From JABGQS01 sp963674545 (GTDB taxonomy: Bacteria; Bacillota; Clostridia; Christensenellales; SZUA-584), in contig CAXXFB010000001.1 in the NCBI GenBank assembly GCA_963674545.2, forward strand, positions 3,162,001 to 3,226,000: a stretch of 64,000 nt of DNA, written 5' to 3'. Positions 29,156 through 37,527 of this stretch are shown in pieces. The notes beneath the pieces were generated by a model that had not been told where the DNA came from, searched no databases, and saw only the letters and a list, made by a program, of their open reading frames with translations. A program made the position numbers and the translations under genes. The first letter of the stretch is position 1; every line of letters begins with the position of its first letter.

Positions 29156-30532
29156 TTACTGTATAAAATCTTTTATTTTTTCGATATGCTGTTTAACGCT
29201 ATCGGGACCTGGGCCGCCGTAAACGCTGCGGTTCTCTACGCATGCCCGGAGTGAGAGCGCTTCGTAAACATCGTCTTCGAATACGCCGCTTATGCTCTGA
29301 AGTTCATCAAGAGAAAGGCTGTCTATGCTCTTGTCGTTCTGCTCGCAGTAGAGCACCAGTTTACCAACAGCCTCGTGTGCATCACGGAACGGCATGCCTT
29401 TTTTGGTAAGATAATCAGCAGCATCTGTGGCGTTAGTAAAACCAAGACCTGCGCTTTCAAGCATTTTTTCTTTGTTCCAGTCGGCAGTTTCTATCATGCC
29501 TGTGAATACGGGCAGGCACGCACAAAGAGTATCGTATGCGTCAAAGAGCGCTTCTTTGTCTTCCTGCATGTCTTTGTTGTAGGCAAGAGGCAGACCTTTC
29601 ATAACCGTGAGCAGTCCTATAAGGTCTCCGTATACACGGCCTGTTTTGCCGCGGATCAGCTCTGCCATGTCCGGGTTTTTCTTCTGGGGCATGATGCTTG
29701 AGCCTGTTGAATAGCTGTCTGACAGCTTTATCATTGAGAATTCTCCGGTAGACCAGAGGATTATCTCCTCGCAGAACCTTGAAAGGTGCATGGCGCAAAC
29801 GCTGCAGGCGTAGATGAAGTCTAGCATATAGTCTCTGTCGCTTACTGCATCCATGCTGTTGCTGGTTATGTCGCCAAAGCCAAGCTCCTCTGCGACCATC
29901 TCCCTGTCTATGGGGTAGGTAGTAGAACAAAGCGCACCAGAGCCAAGCGGCATAACATCTGCACTGATATAGCTTGCGTCGAAACGTTTACAGTCCCTTA
30001 GGAACATTTCACAATATGCCATGATGTAGTGTGCAAGCGTCGTCGGCTGGGCTTTCTGCAGGTGAGTATAGGCCGGCATTATCGTTTCAAGATTGTCTTG
30101 CGCAATTTCTGTAAGAGTGTCCATTAGCTTTTTAATATGCTCTGAAACGTCTTCGCTAGCCTGCCTTACGAACATACGCGTATCGAGCGCAACCTGGTCA
30201 TTGCGGCTGCGGCCGGTATGCAGCATTTTGCCAGCATCACCAATGTTCTGAGTAAGCAGCCTTTCGATATTCATGTGGATGTCTTCATCCTGTGTACTGA
30301 ACTCTACATTGCCGTCTTTTATATCGTATAAAATATCCTCAAGACCTTTTATTATCGCTTCGCTGTCTTCTGCGGAAATTATTCCCGTTTTACCGAGCAT
30401 GTTGGCATGAGCAATACTGCCCAGTATGTCAACTTCATACAGACGGCTGTCGAACGATATTGAAGAGTGGAAACCGGCTGCGAGTTCGTTCGTAGAAGAC
30501 GAGAACCTGCCGCCCCAGAGTTTTTTATTCAT
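29156..30532 (-). CDS. argH: Argininosuccinate lyase
   Basis: 458 residues of the fumarase/aspartase superfamily; splits argininosuccinate into arginine and fumarate. Diagnostic blocks are KLWGGRFSS at the N-terminus, HTGRSRNDQVALD, THLQKAQPTTLAHY and the mobile-loop signature GSSIMPQKKNPD with the catalytic serine. The start follows AAGGA. It lies 41 bp downstream of argG, and the pair forms an arginine-biosynthesis operon. Confidence 0.96.
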   Translation of the reverse strand: MNKKLWGGRFSSSTNELAAGFHSSISFDSRLYEVDILGSIAHANMLGKTGIISAEDSEAIIKGLEDILYDIKDGNVEFSTQDEDIHMNIERLLTQNIGDAGKMLHTGRSRNDQVALDTRMFVRQASEDVSEHIKKLMDTLTEIAQDNLETIMPAYTHLQKAQPTTLAHYIMAYCEMFLRDCKRFDASYISADVMPLGSGALCSTTYPIDREMVAEELGFGDITSNSMDAVSDRDYMLDFIYACSVCAMHLSRFCEEIILWSTGEFSMIKLSDSYSTGSSIMPQKKNPDMAELIRGKTGRVYGDLIGLLTVMKGLPLAYNKDMQEDKEALFDAYDTLCACLPVFTGMIETADWNKEKMLESAGLGFTNATDAADYLTKKGMPFRDAHEAVGKLVLYCEQNDKSIDSLSLDELQSISGVFEDDVYEALSLRACVENRSVYGGPGPDSVKQHIEKIKDFIQ

Positions 30533-30573
30533 TAATTAACATCCTTGTTTTACTATATCAGCGCCGGATAACT

Positions 30574-31782
30574 TTAGGCGTTCCTTTTTTCGTCCAGCAT
30601 TGCCTTTACCTTGAGCGGCAGTCCGAACAGATTTATGAAACCTTCAGCATCCTTCTGGTTGTATATTTCATCTTCGCTGAACGTTGCAAGCTCTTCGCTG
30701 TATAGCGAGTAGTCGGACTTAATGCCGACAGAATTGCAGTTGCCTTTATACAGCTTGACTTTCACAGTTCCTGTAACGTTTTGCTGAGTGCTGTCTACAA
30801 ATGCGCTGAGCGCTTCCCTCAGAGGAGAGAACCACTGACCAAAGTATACTATATCGGCGAACTTGAGCGCAACATTCTGCTTGTAGTGCGCTGTTTCCCT
30901 GTCCAGCGTGATGCTCTCGAGCGCCCTGTGTGCTTCGTAAAGGATAGCTCCGCCCGGATTTTCGTATACACCGCGGGACTTCATACCTACGAGGCGGTTT
31001 TCTACCATGTCGTCTATTCCGACTGCATTGGCTGCGCCGAGCTCGTTGAGCTTTTCAAGAAGATCTATCGGCTCCAGAGCCTGCCCGTTAACTTTTACCG
31101 GCACGCCTTTTTCGAAATCTAATGTAACGTAAGTCGGCTCGTCAGGAGCGTCCTCCGGGTTTTTGCATATGTCGAGGAGTTCTTTTGCGGGCTCGTTCCA
31201 AGGGTCTTCAAGATCATAGCCTTCATGGCTTAAGTGCCAGATGTTTCTGTCCATGCTGTATGGATTTTTCTTTGGACTCGGATATGGCAGATTACGCTCC
31301 TTGAGATACTCTATAGCATCTTCGCGGGATTTTATATCCCAAATACGCCAGGGAGCGATTATCTTCATATTGGGTGCAAGCGCTTTTATGGTAAGCTCGA
31401 AGCGTACCTGATCGTTGCCCTTGCCGGTAGCACCGTGACAGATAGCGTCGCAGTTTTCAAGTTTTGCTATCTCGACCAGCCTTTTTGCTATTAGCGGGCG
31501 TGCCGTTGAAGTGCCTAAAAGATATTTGCCTTCGTATACAGCGCCTGCTTTTAGAGTCGGATAAATGTAGTCCGTGATATATTCTTCGACCAAGTCTTCG
31601 ATATATATTTTGCTGGCGCCGCTGTCTATAGCTTTTTTGTTGAGAGGCGCAAGTTCCTCGCCCTGCCCGACATCAGCGGCCATGCAGACCACTTCGCAGT
31701 CGTAGTTTTCTTTTAGCCAGGGGATGATGACTGATGTGTCGAGTCCTCCCGAATATGCCAGTAATACTTTCATTTTCTTCAT
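30574..31782 (-). CDS. argG: Argininosuccinate synthase
   Basis: 402 residues; joins citrulline and aspartate using ATP. The N-terminal P-loop VLLAYSGGLDTSVI and the blocks HGATGKGNDQVRFE and SPKKNPYSMDRNIWHLSHEG are diagnostic. The ATG at 31782 (KKMKVLLAYSG) lies 12 bp after GGAGG; the ATG three codons on is an alternative. First gene of argGH. Its promoter overlaps an ARG box, so repression by ArgR with arginine is expected. Confidence 0.96.
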   Translation of the reverse strand: MKKMKVLLAYSGGLDTSVIIPWLKENYDCEVVCMAADVGQGEELAPLNKKAIDSGASKIYIEDLVEEYITDYIYPTLKAGAVYEGKYLLGTSTARPLIAKRLVEIAKLENCDAICHGATGKGNDQVRFELTIKALAPNMKIIAPWRIWDIKSREDAIEYLKERNLPYPSPKKNPYSMDRNIWHLSHEGYDLEDPWNEPAKELLDICKNPEDAPDEPTYVTLDFEKGVPVKVNGQALEPIDLLEKLNELGAANAVGIDDMVENRLVGMKSRGVYENPGGAILYEAHRALESITLDRETAHYKQNVALKFADIVYFGQWFSPLREALSAFVDSTQQNVTGTVKVKLYKGNCNSVGIKSDYSLYSEELATFSEDEIYNQKDAEGFINLFGLPLKVKAMLDEKRNA

Positions 31783-31814
31783 GTACTTAATTAACCTCCG
31801 CATTGATATTCATA

Positions 31815-31843
31815 ATTATACACGGCAATGAATAAATATGCAA
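31815..31843 (-). promoter_or_regulatory. argG promoter with overlapping ARG box
   Basis: On the minus strand, TTGCAT (31838-31843), a 17-bp spacer, TATAAT (31815-31820). The sequence TGAATAAATATGCA (31829-31842 on the plus strand) fits the ArgR/AhrC ARG-box pattern TGNATNNNNATNCA and covers the -35. Confidence 0.78.
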
Positions 31844-31883
31844 TAGGGAAAACTGTTTTTTATATTTTATATGGTAGTATTTA

Positions 31884-31897
31884 TGAATAAATTGTAT
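31884..31897. promoter_or_regulatory. Possible second, weaker ARG box
   Basis: TGAATAAATTGTAT lies 55 bp upstream of the first box. The left half-site is good; the right half departs from consensus. It could let ArgR hexamers bridge two sites. Confidence 0.35.
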
Positions 31898-31950
31898 ACT
31901 TTTATATGTAAAATCGTATATTTAGTAAAATAGAACGGTTTGGCGTTGCA

Positions 31951-31977
31951 TTGGATATATATATATGTTAGTATAAT
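31951..31977 (+). promoter_or_regulatory. Possible tig promoter
   Basis: A good TATAAT (31972-31977) lies about 60 bp upstream of the tig start. The -35 is poor: TTGGAT at 15-bp spacing or TTGCAT at 20 bp. Confidence 0.4.
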
Positions 31978-32037
31978 ACAGCATTTTGGAAAAAGAAAAT
32001 GCTATTATTTTGCGTGGGGAATCAGGAGGATTTACAA

Positions 32038-33387
32038 TTGGCTAAAATAGAGAATGTGGACGTAAACAAAGTTAAGGTAACTATAGAAGTTTCAGCAGAG
32101 GATTTTGCGGCTGCATTACAGCAAGCTTACCTGAAAAACAGATCTCAATTTGCGGTTCAGGGCTTCAGAAAAGGCAAGGTACCAAAGAACGTTGTAGAGA
32201 GCTATTACGGCGAGGGAGTTTTTTATGAAGATGCGTTCGAGATAGTTTTTCCGGACAGCTACAAAGCAGCGGTAGACGAGCTTGAGATAGTTCCGGTTTC
32301 AAGACCGGATATAGATATAGAAAAGATAGGCAAGAGCGAGGGGCTCGTTTACAGCGCTACCATCTTTGTTAAGCCGGAAGTTGAGCTTGGAGATTATAAG
32401 GGCATAAAGGCTGAGAAGGCTGAAGCTAAGGTTGACAAATCTGCAGTGGAAAATGAAGTAAACAGTGCGGCAGAACGCAACGCAAGATGGGTCGACGTTA
32501 AAAGAGCTGCAAAAGACAAAGATAAGGTAATTATCGACTACTCCGGCAGTGTAGACGGCGTTGTTTTTGATGGAGGAACGGCAGAAAACCAAACTTTAGA
32601 GCTGGGATCAAACACTTTCATTCCAGGGTTTGAAGAACAGGTAATCGGTTTAAATATAGGTGAGGAAAAGGACATCACAGTCACCTTCCCGGAGCAGTAT
32701 CAGGCAGAGCAGCTTGCCGGCAAAGAAGCAGTTTTCCATATTAAACTGCACGAAGTAAAAGAAAAGGAACTGCCGGAGATAGACGACGAGTTTGCGCAGG
32801 ACGTAAGCGAGTTTGACACGCTTGAAGAGTATAAAGCTGATATCTTGAAAAAGATGACGGAAAGTGCAGAGAAGCAGGCAGACCAGCAGACGAAGACAAA
32901 TGTTATCAAAGCTGTTACAGAGACTGCAAAGATAGACTTGCCGGAAATAATGGTAGAAAACCAGATAGACAATCAGATACAGCAGATGGAATATTCCATG
33001 ATGTATCAGGGCATAAAGCTGGAAGACTATCTGAAGATGCTCGGTATCACTATGGAAGCACTGCGTGAGGACTACAGGGAGTCTGCAAAGAGTATGGTAA
33101 TGTCTCAGCTGGTCGTGGAAGCCATCCAGAAAGCCGAAGGCATTGAAGCCACGGATGAACAGATGGAAGAAGAGCTGGAGAAAAGAGCTAAGCAGTACAG
33201 CAAAGAGCTTGAAGAGTATAAAAAAGCAGTTTCCGAAGAGGAACTTGAGTATATTAAAGACAACATTGCATACGACAACACAGTTAAGTTCCTTGTGGAC
33301 AATGCAAACCTGACCGCCGCAAAGAAAAAGGCAAAGCCAAAAGCCAAGGCTGAGCCAAAAGAGAAGGAAAAAGACAAGGAAGAATAG
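32038..33387 (+). CDS. tig: Trigger factor, ribosome-bound chaperone and peptidyl-prolyl isomerase
   Basis: 449 residues in three parts: the ribosome-binding N domain with the signature block GFRKGKVPKNVVE, a central FKBP-type isomerase domain (about 160-245, DYSGSVDGVVFDGGTAEN), and a long helical C-terminal arm ending in a Lys/Ala-rich tail. It binds nascent chains at the tunnel exit. The start is TTG at 32038, set by AGGAGGA 8 bp upstream; the frame is open 13 codons further without such a site. It is followed by clpP and clpX, the widespread tig-clpP-clpX order. Confidence 0.95.
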   Translation: MAKIENVDVNKVKVTIEVSAEDFAAALQQAYLKNRSQFAVQGFRKGKVPKNVVESYYGEGVFYEDAFEIVFPDSYKAAVDELEIVPVSRPDIDIEKIGKSEGLVYSATIFVKPEVELGDYKGIKAEKAEAKVDKSAVENEVNSAAERNARWVDVKRAAKDKDKVIIDYSGSVDGVVFDGGTAENQTLELGSNTFIPGFEEQVIGLNIGEEKDITVTFPEQYQAEQLAGKEAVFHIKLHEVKEKELPEIDDEFAQDVSEFDTLEEYKADILKKMTESAEKQADQQTKTNVIKAVTETAKIDLPEIMVENQIDNQIQQMEYSMMYQGIKLEDYLKMLGITMEALREDYRESAKSMVMSQLVVEAIQKAEGIEATDEQMEEELEKRAKQYSKELEEYKKAVSEEELEYIKDNIAYDNTVKFLVDNANLTAAKKKAKPKAKAEPKEKEKDKEE

Positions 33388-33418
33388 AATATTATATGTA
33401 TAAGCGGAGGTAGAAAAA

Positions 33419-34006
33419 ATGACACTTGTACCTTATGTAATAGAACAGACAAGCAAGGGCGAGAGAAGCTATGATATATATTCGAGGCTGCTGAAGGACA
33501 GAATAATCTTTATCAGCGGAGAGATAGAAGACAATATGGCAAATCTTGCTGTAGCGCAGATGATATTTTTGGAAGCCGAAGACCCGGACAAGGACATATT
33601 CCTTTATATCAACAGCCCGGGTGGGAGCGTTACTTCAGGCATGGCGATATATGATACGATGCAGTATATAAAGTGTGACGTATCGACGATATGCATAGGC
33701 ATGGCGGCATCTATGGGAGCGTTCCTGCTGGCTGCCGGAACTAAAGGCAAGCGCAAGGCGTTGCCAAATGCAGAAGTGATGATACACCAGCCATCCGGCG
33801 GAACAAGAGGACAGGCGACAGACGTTGCTATCCATGCGGAACATATCATCAGCATCAAGAAGAAGATGAACGAGATATTGGCGAAGAGAACGGGACAGAC
33901 AGTTAAGAAGGTTACCGCCGATACTGAAAGAGACAATTTCATGAGCGCACAGGATGCGCTGGAATACGGCATAGTCGATGAGATAATAATGCCGAAGGTA
34001 AAGTAG
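33419..34006 (+). CDS. clpP: ATP-dependent Clp protease proteolytic subunit
   Basis: A 195-residue serine peptidase forming the two-ring tetradecamer. The catalytic serine is at residue 98 (GMAASMGAF), histidine at about 123 (MIHQPSGG), and aspartate in the ERDNF block. The N-terminal DIYSRLLKDRIIF segment is typical. The start ATG follows GGAGG. It lies 31 bp after tig and 17 bp before clpX, its unfoldase partner. Confidence 0.97.
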   Translation: MTLVPYVIEQTSKGERSYDIYSRLLKDRIIFISGEIEDNMANLAVAQMIFLEAEDPDKDIFLYINSPGGSVTSGMAIYDTMQYIKCDVSTICIGMAASMGAFLLAAGTKGKRKALPNAEVMIHQPSGGTRGQATDVAIHAEHIISIKKKMNEILAKRTGQTVKKVTADTERDNFMSAQDALEYGIVDEIIMPKVK

Positions 34007-34023
34007 ATACTTAGAGGTGAAAA

Positions 34024-35304
34024 ATGGCAAACTATACGGATGAACAAAAACAACTGAAATGTTCGTTCTGCGGCAAAACACAGGAGCAGGTCAGACGGCT
34101 CGTTGCCGGACCTGGTGTTTATATCTGTACCGAGTGTATAGAGCTTTGCAAAGAAATCATAGAAGAAGACTATCAGGAAGAAGCTGCGTTTGACGTAGGG
34201 GATATACCTAAGCCGGCCGAGATTTCTGCGGCGCTTGATGACTATGTCATCGGGCAGCAGACTGCAAAACGAAATCTTGCCGTGGCGGTGTATAACCATT
34301 ATAAACGCATAAACACAGACGATAAGACAGATGATGTAGAGCTGCAGAAGAGCAATATTGTAATGATAGGACCTACGGGAAGCGGCAAAACGCTTCTTGC
34401 GCAGACGCTGGCAAAGGTGCTCAACGTTCCTTTTGCGATGGCTGACGCTACTTCACTTACCGAAGCCGGTTATGTCGGCGAGGATGTGGAGAACATACTG
34501 CTGAAACTCATTCAGGCTGCGGACTATGATATCGAGCGCGCACAGCGTGGCATAATCTATATAGATGAGATAGACAAGATCGCAAGAAAGAGCGACAATC
34601 CTTCGATAACCCGTGATGTTTCGGGAGAGGGTGTTCAGCAGGCGCTTCTTAAGATAATAGAAGGAACTGTTGCAAGCGTACCGCCGCAGGGCGGAAGGAA
34701 GCATCCACATCAGGAATTCCTGCAGATCGACACGACTAATATACTGTTTATCTGCGGCGGAGCATTCGGAGGGCTTGACAGCATCATAGAGCGTCGCATC
34801 GGTAAGAAGTCGATGGGTTTTGGTGTTGATGTTGCTTCCAAGGTGAAGAAGGACTTAACCGAGTTATATAAGAACATACTCCCTGAAGACCTTCTAAAGT
34901 ATGGGCTCATACCAGAGTTCGTAGGCAGGGTGCCTATAATTGTGACTCTGCACCAGCTTGACCAGGGTGCGCTCATAAACATACTCACACAGCCCAAGAA
35001 CGCTCTTGTAAAGCAGTTTTGCAAGCTGATGGATATGGACGGAGTACAGCTTGAGTTTGAAGCTGATGCACTCGAAGAGATCGCAAGGCTTGCGCTTGAG
35101 AGAAAAACAGGAGCAAGGGGCCTGCGTGCAATACTTGAAGCTATCATGCTTGATGTAATGTATGATATACCGTCAAGGGATGACGTTAAGAAATGCGTCA
35201 TTACCAAAGACACGGTGATGCATGCTAAGATGCCTATGCTTATCCTCGGCGAAAAAGAGAAGAAGGCGCTGCCCAAGGCTGCTCAAAAAGAGAGTCTGGC
35301 ATAA
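34024..35304 (+). CDS. clpX: Clp protease ATP-binding unfoldase ClpX
   Basis: 426 residues with an N-terminal zinc-binding domain (CSFCGKTQ ... CTEC), the Walker A motif GPTGSGKT, the sensor and pore-loop segments GYVGEDVENILLKL, and the C-terminal ISVILE-type region (ARGLRAILE). It unfolds tagged substrates and feeds them to ClpP. The start follows AGAGGTG. A hairpin just after the stop may limit read-through into the acetyltransferase gene. Confidence 0.97.
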   Translation: MANYTDEQKQLKCSFCGKTQEQVRRLVAGPGVYICTECIELCKEIIEEDYQEEAAFDVGDIPKPAEISAALDDYVIGQQTAKRNLAVAVYNHYKRINTDDKTDDVELQKSNIVMIGPTGSGKTLLAQTLAKVLNVPFAMADATSLTEAGYVGEDVENILLKLIQAADYDIERAQRGIIYIDEIDKIARKSDNPSITRDVSGEGVQQALLKIIEGTVASVPPQGGRKHPHQEFLQIDTTNILFICGGAFGGLDSIIERRIGKKSMGFGVDVASKVKKDLTELYKNILPEDLLKYGLIPEFVGRVPIIVTLHQLDQGALINILTQPKNALVKQFCKLMDMDGVQLEFEADALEEIARLALERKTGARGLRAILEAIMLDVMYDIPSRDDVKKCVITKDTVMHAKMPMLILGEKEKKALPKAAQKESLA

Positions 35305-35317
35305 CAAAAGCTATTCG

Positions 35318-35346
35318 AAGCGCTTCGGGGATTCCTCGGGGCGCTT
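35318..35346 (+). terminator. Hairpin after clpX, possible weak terminator
   Basis: AAGCGC and GCGCTT pair, with an inner 5-bp stem, followed only by ATTTAGT. It could attenuate or stabilise the tig-clpPX transcript. Confidence 0.4.
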
Positions 35347-35368
35347 ATTTAGTATGAAGGAGTTTATT

Positions 35369-35785
35369 ATGATTGCATTTGAAGCTGACAATAACGCTAA
35401 AGAAGACGATATAAATATAATTGAAAAAGGATTAAGGGAATATAACCGCAGGCATACGGGACTGGAAAAGGTGGAAAAGCAGGCTGTTTACATAAAAAAG
35501 GACGGCGATATATTCGGCGGAATAGTGTATGTGTGCCTGAAGCCCTGGACATATGTAAAGCTTCTATGGGTAGGTGACGAGCTAAGAGGCAGGGGATATG
35601 GCGCAAAGCTGATGAAGGCTGCGGAAGATGACGCAAGGAAGCGGGGCAGCACAAAAGTGATGGTGGATACGTTTTCGTTCCAGGCGCCGGGGTTCTATAA
35701 AAAACTTGGTTACAGCGAGGTTTCCCGAATAGACGGATATCCCATTGAGGGTGCTTCAAGGATTTGGCTGGTCAAACAACTTTAA
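35369..35785 (+). CDS. GNAT-family N-acetyltransferase
   Basis: A 138-residue single-domain acetyltransferase. The acetyl-CoA loop appears in LWVGDELRGRGYGAKLMKAAEDDA (the R-G-x-G-x-G/A pattern), followed by the strand VMVDTFSFQAPGFYKKLGY, a frequent C-terminal signature. The start ATG at 35369 lies 6 bp after AAGGAG; the ATG at 35354 contains part of that site. The substrate is unknown. It is followed by a strong terminator. Confidence 0.85.
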   Translation: MIAFEADNNAKEDDINIIEKGLREYNRRHTGLEKVEKQAVYIKKDGDIFGGIVYVCLKPWTYVKLLWVGDELRGRGYGAKLMKAAEDDARKRGSTKVMVDTFSFQAPGFYKKLGYSEVSRIDGYPIEGASRIWLVKQL

Positions 35786-35798
35786 TGAGGTGAAAAAG

Positions 35799-35830
35799 AA
35801 CGTTTTGTATTATTTTGCAAGGCGTTTTTT
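35799..35830 (+). terminator. Terminator after the acetyltransferase gene
   Basis: A 9-bp stem (AACGTTTTG with CAAGGCGTT, two G-U pairs) and a 10-nt loop, then a run of T residues. Confidence 0.75.
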
Positions 35831-35879
35831 GATATATGCCTAATTAATATTAGTTATAGTAAACATTTGGTATATATTC

Positions 35880-35909
35880 TTGATAATTAAAAAACGCTGC
35901 ATGTATAAT
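35880..35909 (+). promoter_or_regulatory. Promoter upstream of the aldose epimerase gene
   Basis: TTGATA (35880-35885), an 18-bp spacer and TATAAT (35904-35909). It lies about 127 bp before the start codon, leaving a long leader in which no clear structure was seen. Confidence 0.55.
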
Positions 35910-36035
35910 GGAGCTGCAAAAGATAAGAAGAGAATACATTTGATTAGCGAAGAGAAGTTTTTATTATAAAGTATGATTTTGAACGAGTGTAGCGAAATTT
36001 TGTCGAATACAACTACTTGAGGAGAAAATGCTATT

Positions 36036-37061
36036 ATGAAGAAAACAGCGGACAAGAACTATAAAGATATTTACTATTACACATTAGAGAACAACAACGG
36101 CGTAAGCGTTACGCTGACCAACTATGGTGCAACAGTTACTTCTATAGTTACACCTGACAGGAGCGGAATCACGGAGGAAATCACGCTTACGCATGATGAT
36201 GTTTCCGGGTTTATGAATGGTTCGGGATATTTCGGTGCAACAGTAGGCAGGTATGCTAACCGCATAAACGACGGCAGGTTTGAGCTGAACGGTGTTGAAT
36301 ATAAGCTATATTGCAACGATGGTAAGAACCATCTGCACGGCGGCAAGAAAGGCTTCGATAAGATGGTGTGGGAGGAGAAGAGCACGACGAAAAACAGTGT
36401 CAGTTTTTTTTACCGCAGCGCTGACGGCGAAGAGGGGTACCCCGGCAACCTCGACGTGACAGTTGAGTTTACTCTTGATGATGACAACAACTTTAAGATC
36501 CATTATTCGGCGCAGAGCGATAAAGATACGATAGTCAACCTGACTAATCATACTTATTTTAACCTTGCAGGGCATAAGTCCGGTCCGGTTACGAAGCATG
36601 TGATGCTTATAAATGCGGACAGCTTCACACCGGTGGATATATACGGATGCACTACCGGAGAAGTCTCTGGTGTATCGGGGACGCCTTTTGATTTCAGGAT
36701 ACCCACAGCTATCGGGACGAGGATGAATGACGATTCAAAGCAGCTAAAGAACGGCAAGGGGTATGACCATAACTATATAATCAACGGAAGCGGATACAGG
36801 CATGCGGCAAAGGTTGCTGAGCCTGAATTTGGAAGGACTGTCAGTGTATATACCGACAAGCCGTGTATGCAGCTTTACTGTGGTAATTTCCTTGATGCCG
36901 TTGAGGGCAAAGACTCGGCTGTATATAAAAAATACGGGGCTTTTTGTCTTGAAACGCAGTTTGCGCCCGATTCGCCAAATCACAAAAATTATGCATCGCC
37001 TGTTTTGAGAAAAGGTGAGATATATGATTCTACAACCTGCTATCAGTTTGGTATAGAGTAA
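36036..37061 (+). CDS. galM: Aldose 1-epimerase
   Basis: A 341-residue galactose mutarotase interconverting alpha and beta anomers. Catalytic blocks are present: GRYANRINDGRF, HLHGGKKGFDKMVWE (the first histidine), LTNHTYFNLAGH (the second histidine) and the C-terminal LETQFAPDSPNH with the catalytic glutamate. The start ATG has GAGGAG about 12 bp upstream. It stands alone with its own promoter; no Leloir-pathway genes are next to it. Whether it serves galactose, glucose or another sugar cannot be told. Confidence 0.93.
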   Translation: MKKTADKNYKDIYYYTLENNNGVSVTLTNYGATVTSIVTPDRSGITEEITLTHDDVSGFMNGSGYFGATVGRYANRINDGRFELNGVEYKLYCNDGKNHLHGGKKGFDKMVWEEKSTTKNSVSFFYRSADGEEGYPGNLDVTVEFTLDDDNNFKIHYSAQSDKDTIVNLTNHTYFNLAGHKSGPVTKHVMLINADSFTPVDIYGCTTGEVSGVSGTPFDFRIPTAIGTRMNDDSKQLKNGKGYDHNYIINGSGYRHAAKVAEPEFGRTVSVYTDKPCMQLYCGNFLDAVEGKDSAVYKKYGAFCLETQFAPDSPNHKNYASPVLRKGEIYDSTTCYQFGIE

Positions 37062-37109
37062 AAGAGTGCAGGGTTTAGTGTTGACTTGAGATTTTGCGGA
37101 TTTAGTGTG

Positions 37110-37365
37110 AATTCTTTAAAAAGATGGCTGACGATATCGAAAAGCTGGGATTTAGATTAATTGTTGCAGAGCTTTGAGTGCCAGTCAAACGGGAGAGCAT
37201 TGCTGAAAGACACTGAAAGCTATAAGTATAAAACAACGATATATTTGAGAACAGAATCGACTTAAAGATAAAAGGTATGCAAATGTTATAATTGAAAAGT
37301 TGCAGGGATTTTATAAAAATGGAGAAACGGCAAAAAAGATACACCTGAAAAAGGAACAAAGATGA
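37110..37365 (+). pseudogene. Possible decayed coding remnant
   Basis: Two coding-like stretches lie in different frames: one from 37110 with a short ATG peptide (37124-37177, MADDIEKLGFRLIVAEL), and one at 37249-37365 that translates to a charged helical peptide (RYANVIIEKLQGFYKNGET within it). They do not join without frameshifts. This suggests a broken small gene in the galM-regulator gap, but chance cannot be excluded. Confidence 0.3.
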
Positions 37366-37451
37366 TAAAAAGAAAATAGGCGTTAAAAAATATGAAATAT
37401 TGGATTTTTCATAGATAAATAAGGTTTCATACGTTAAATATAGGCTTTCTG

Positions 37452-37480
37452 TTGACTTGACGGAACAGATATGGTTTAAT
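37452..37480 (+). promoter_or_regulatory. Promoter of the FadR-type regulator / URO-D operon
   Basis: TTGACT (37452-37457), a 17-bp spacer, TTTAAT (37475-37480). Transcription should begin near 37487, inside the palindrome that follows. Confidence 0.65.
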
Positions 37481-37484
37481 CGAC

Positions 37485-37497
37485 ATTGTCAGACAAT
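37485..37497. promoter_or_regulatory. Candidate operator for the FadR-type regulator
   Basis: A perfect palindrome, ATTGTC-A-GACAAT, placed at the predicted transcription start. It fits the general FadR-subfamily pattern (TNGTnnnACNA), so autoregulation is likely. Confidence 0.6.
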
Positions 37498-37527
37498 CAT
37501 ACACTGATCATGCCGGAGATTGTTCCA

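Noticed and set aside
37486..37488. TTG start for the FadR-type regulator
   Set aside because: It coincides with the predicted transcription start and operator and has no ribosome site.
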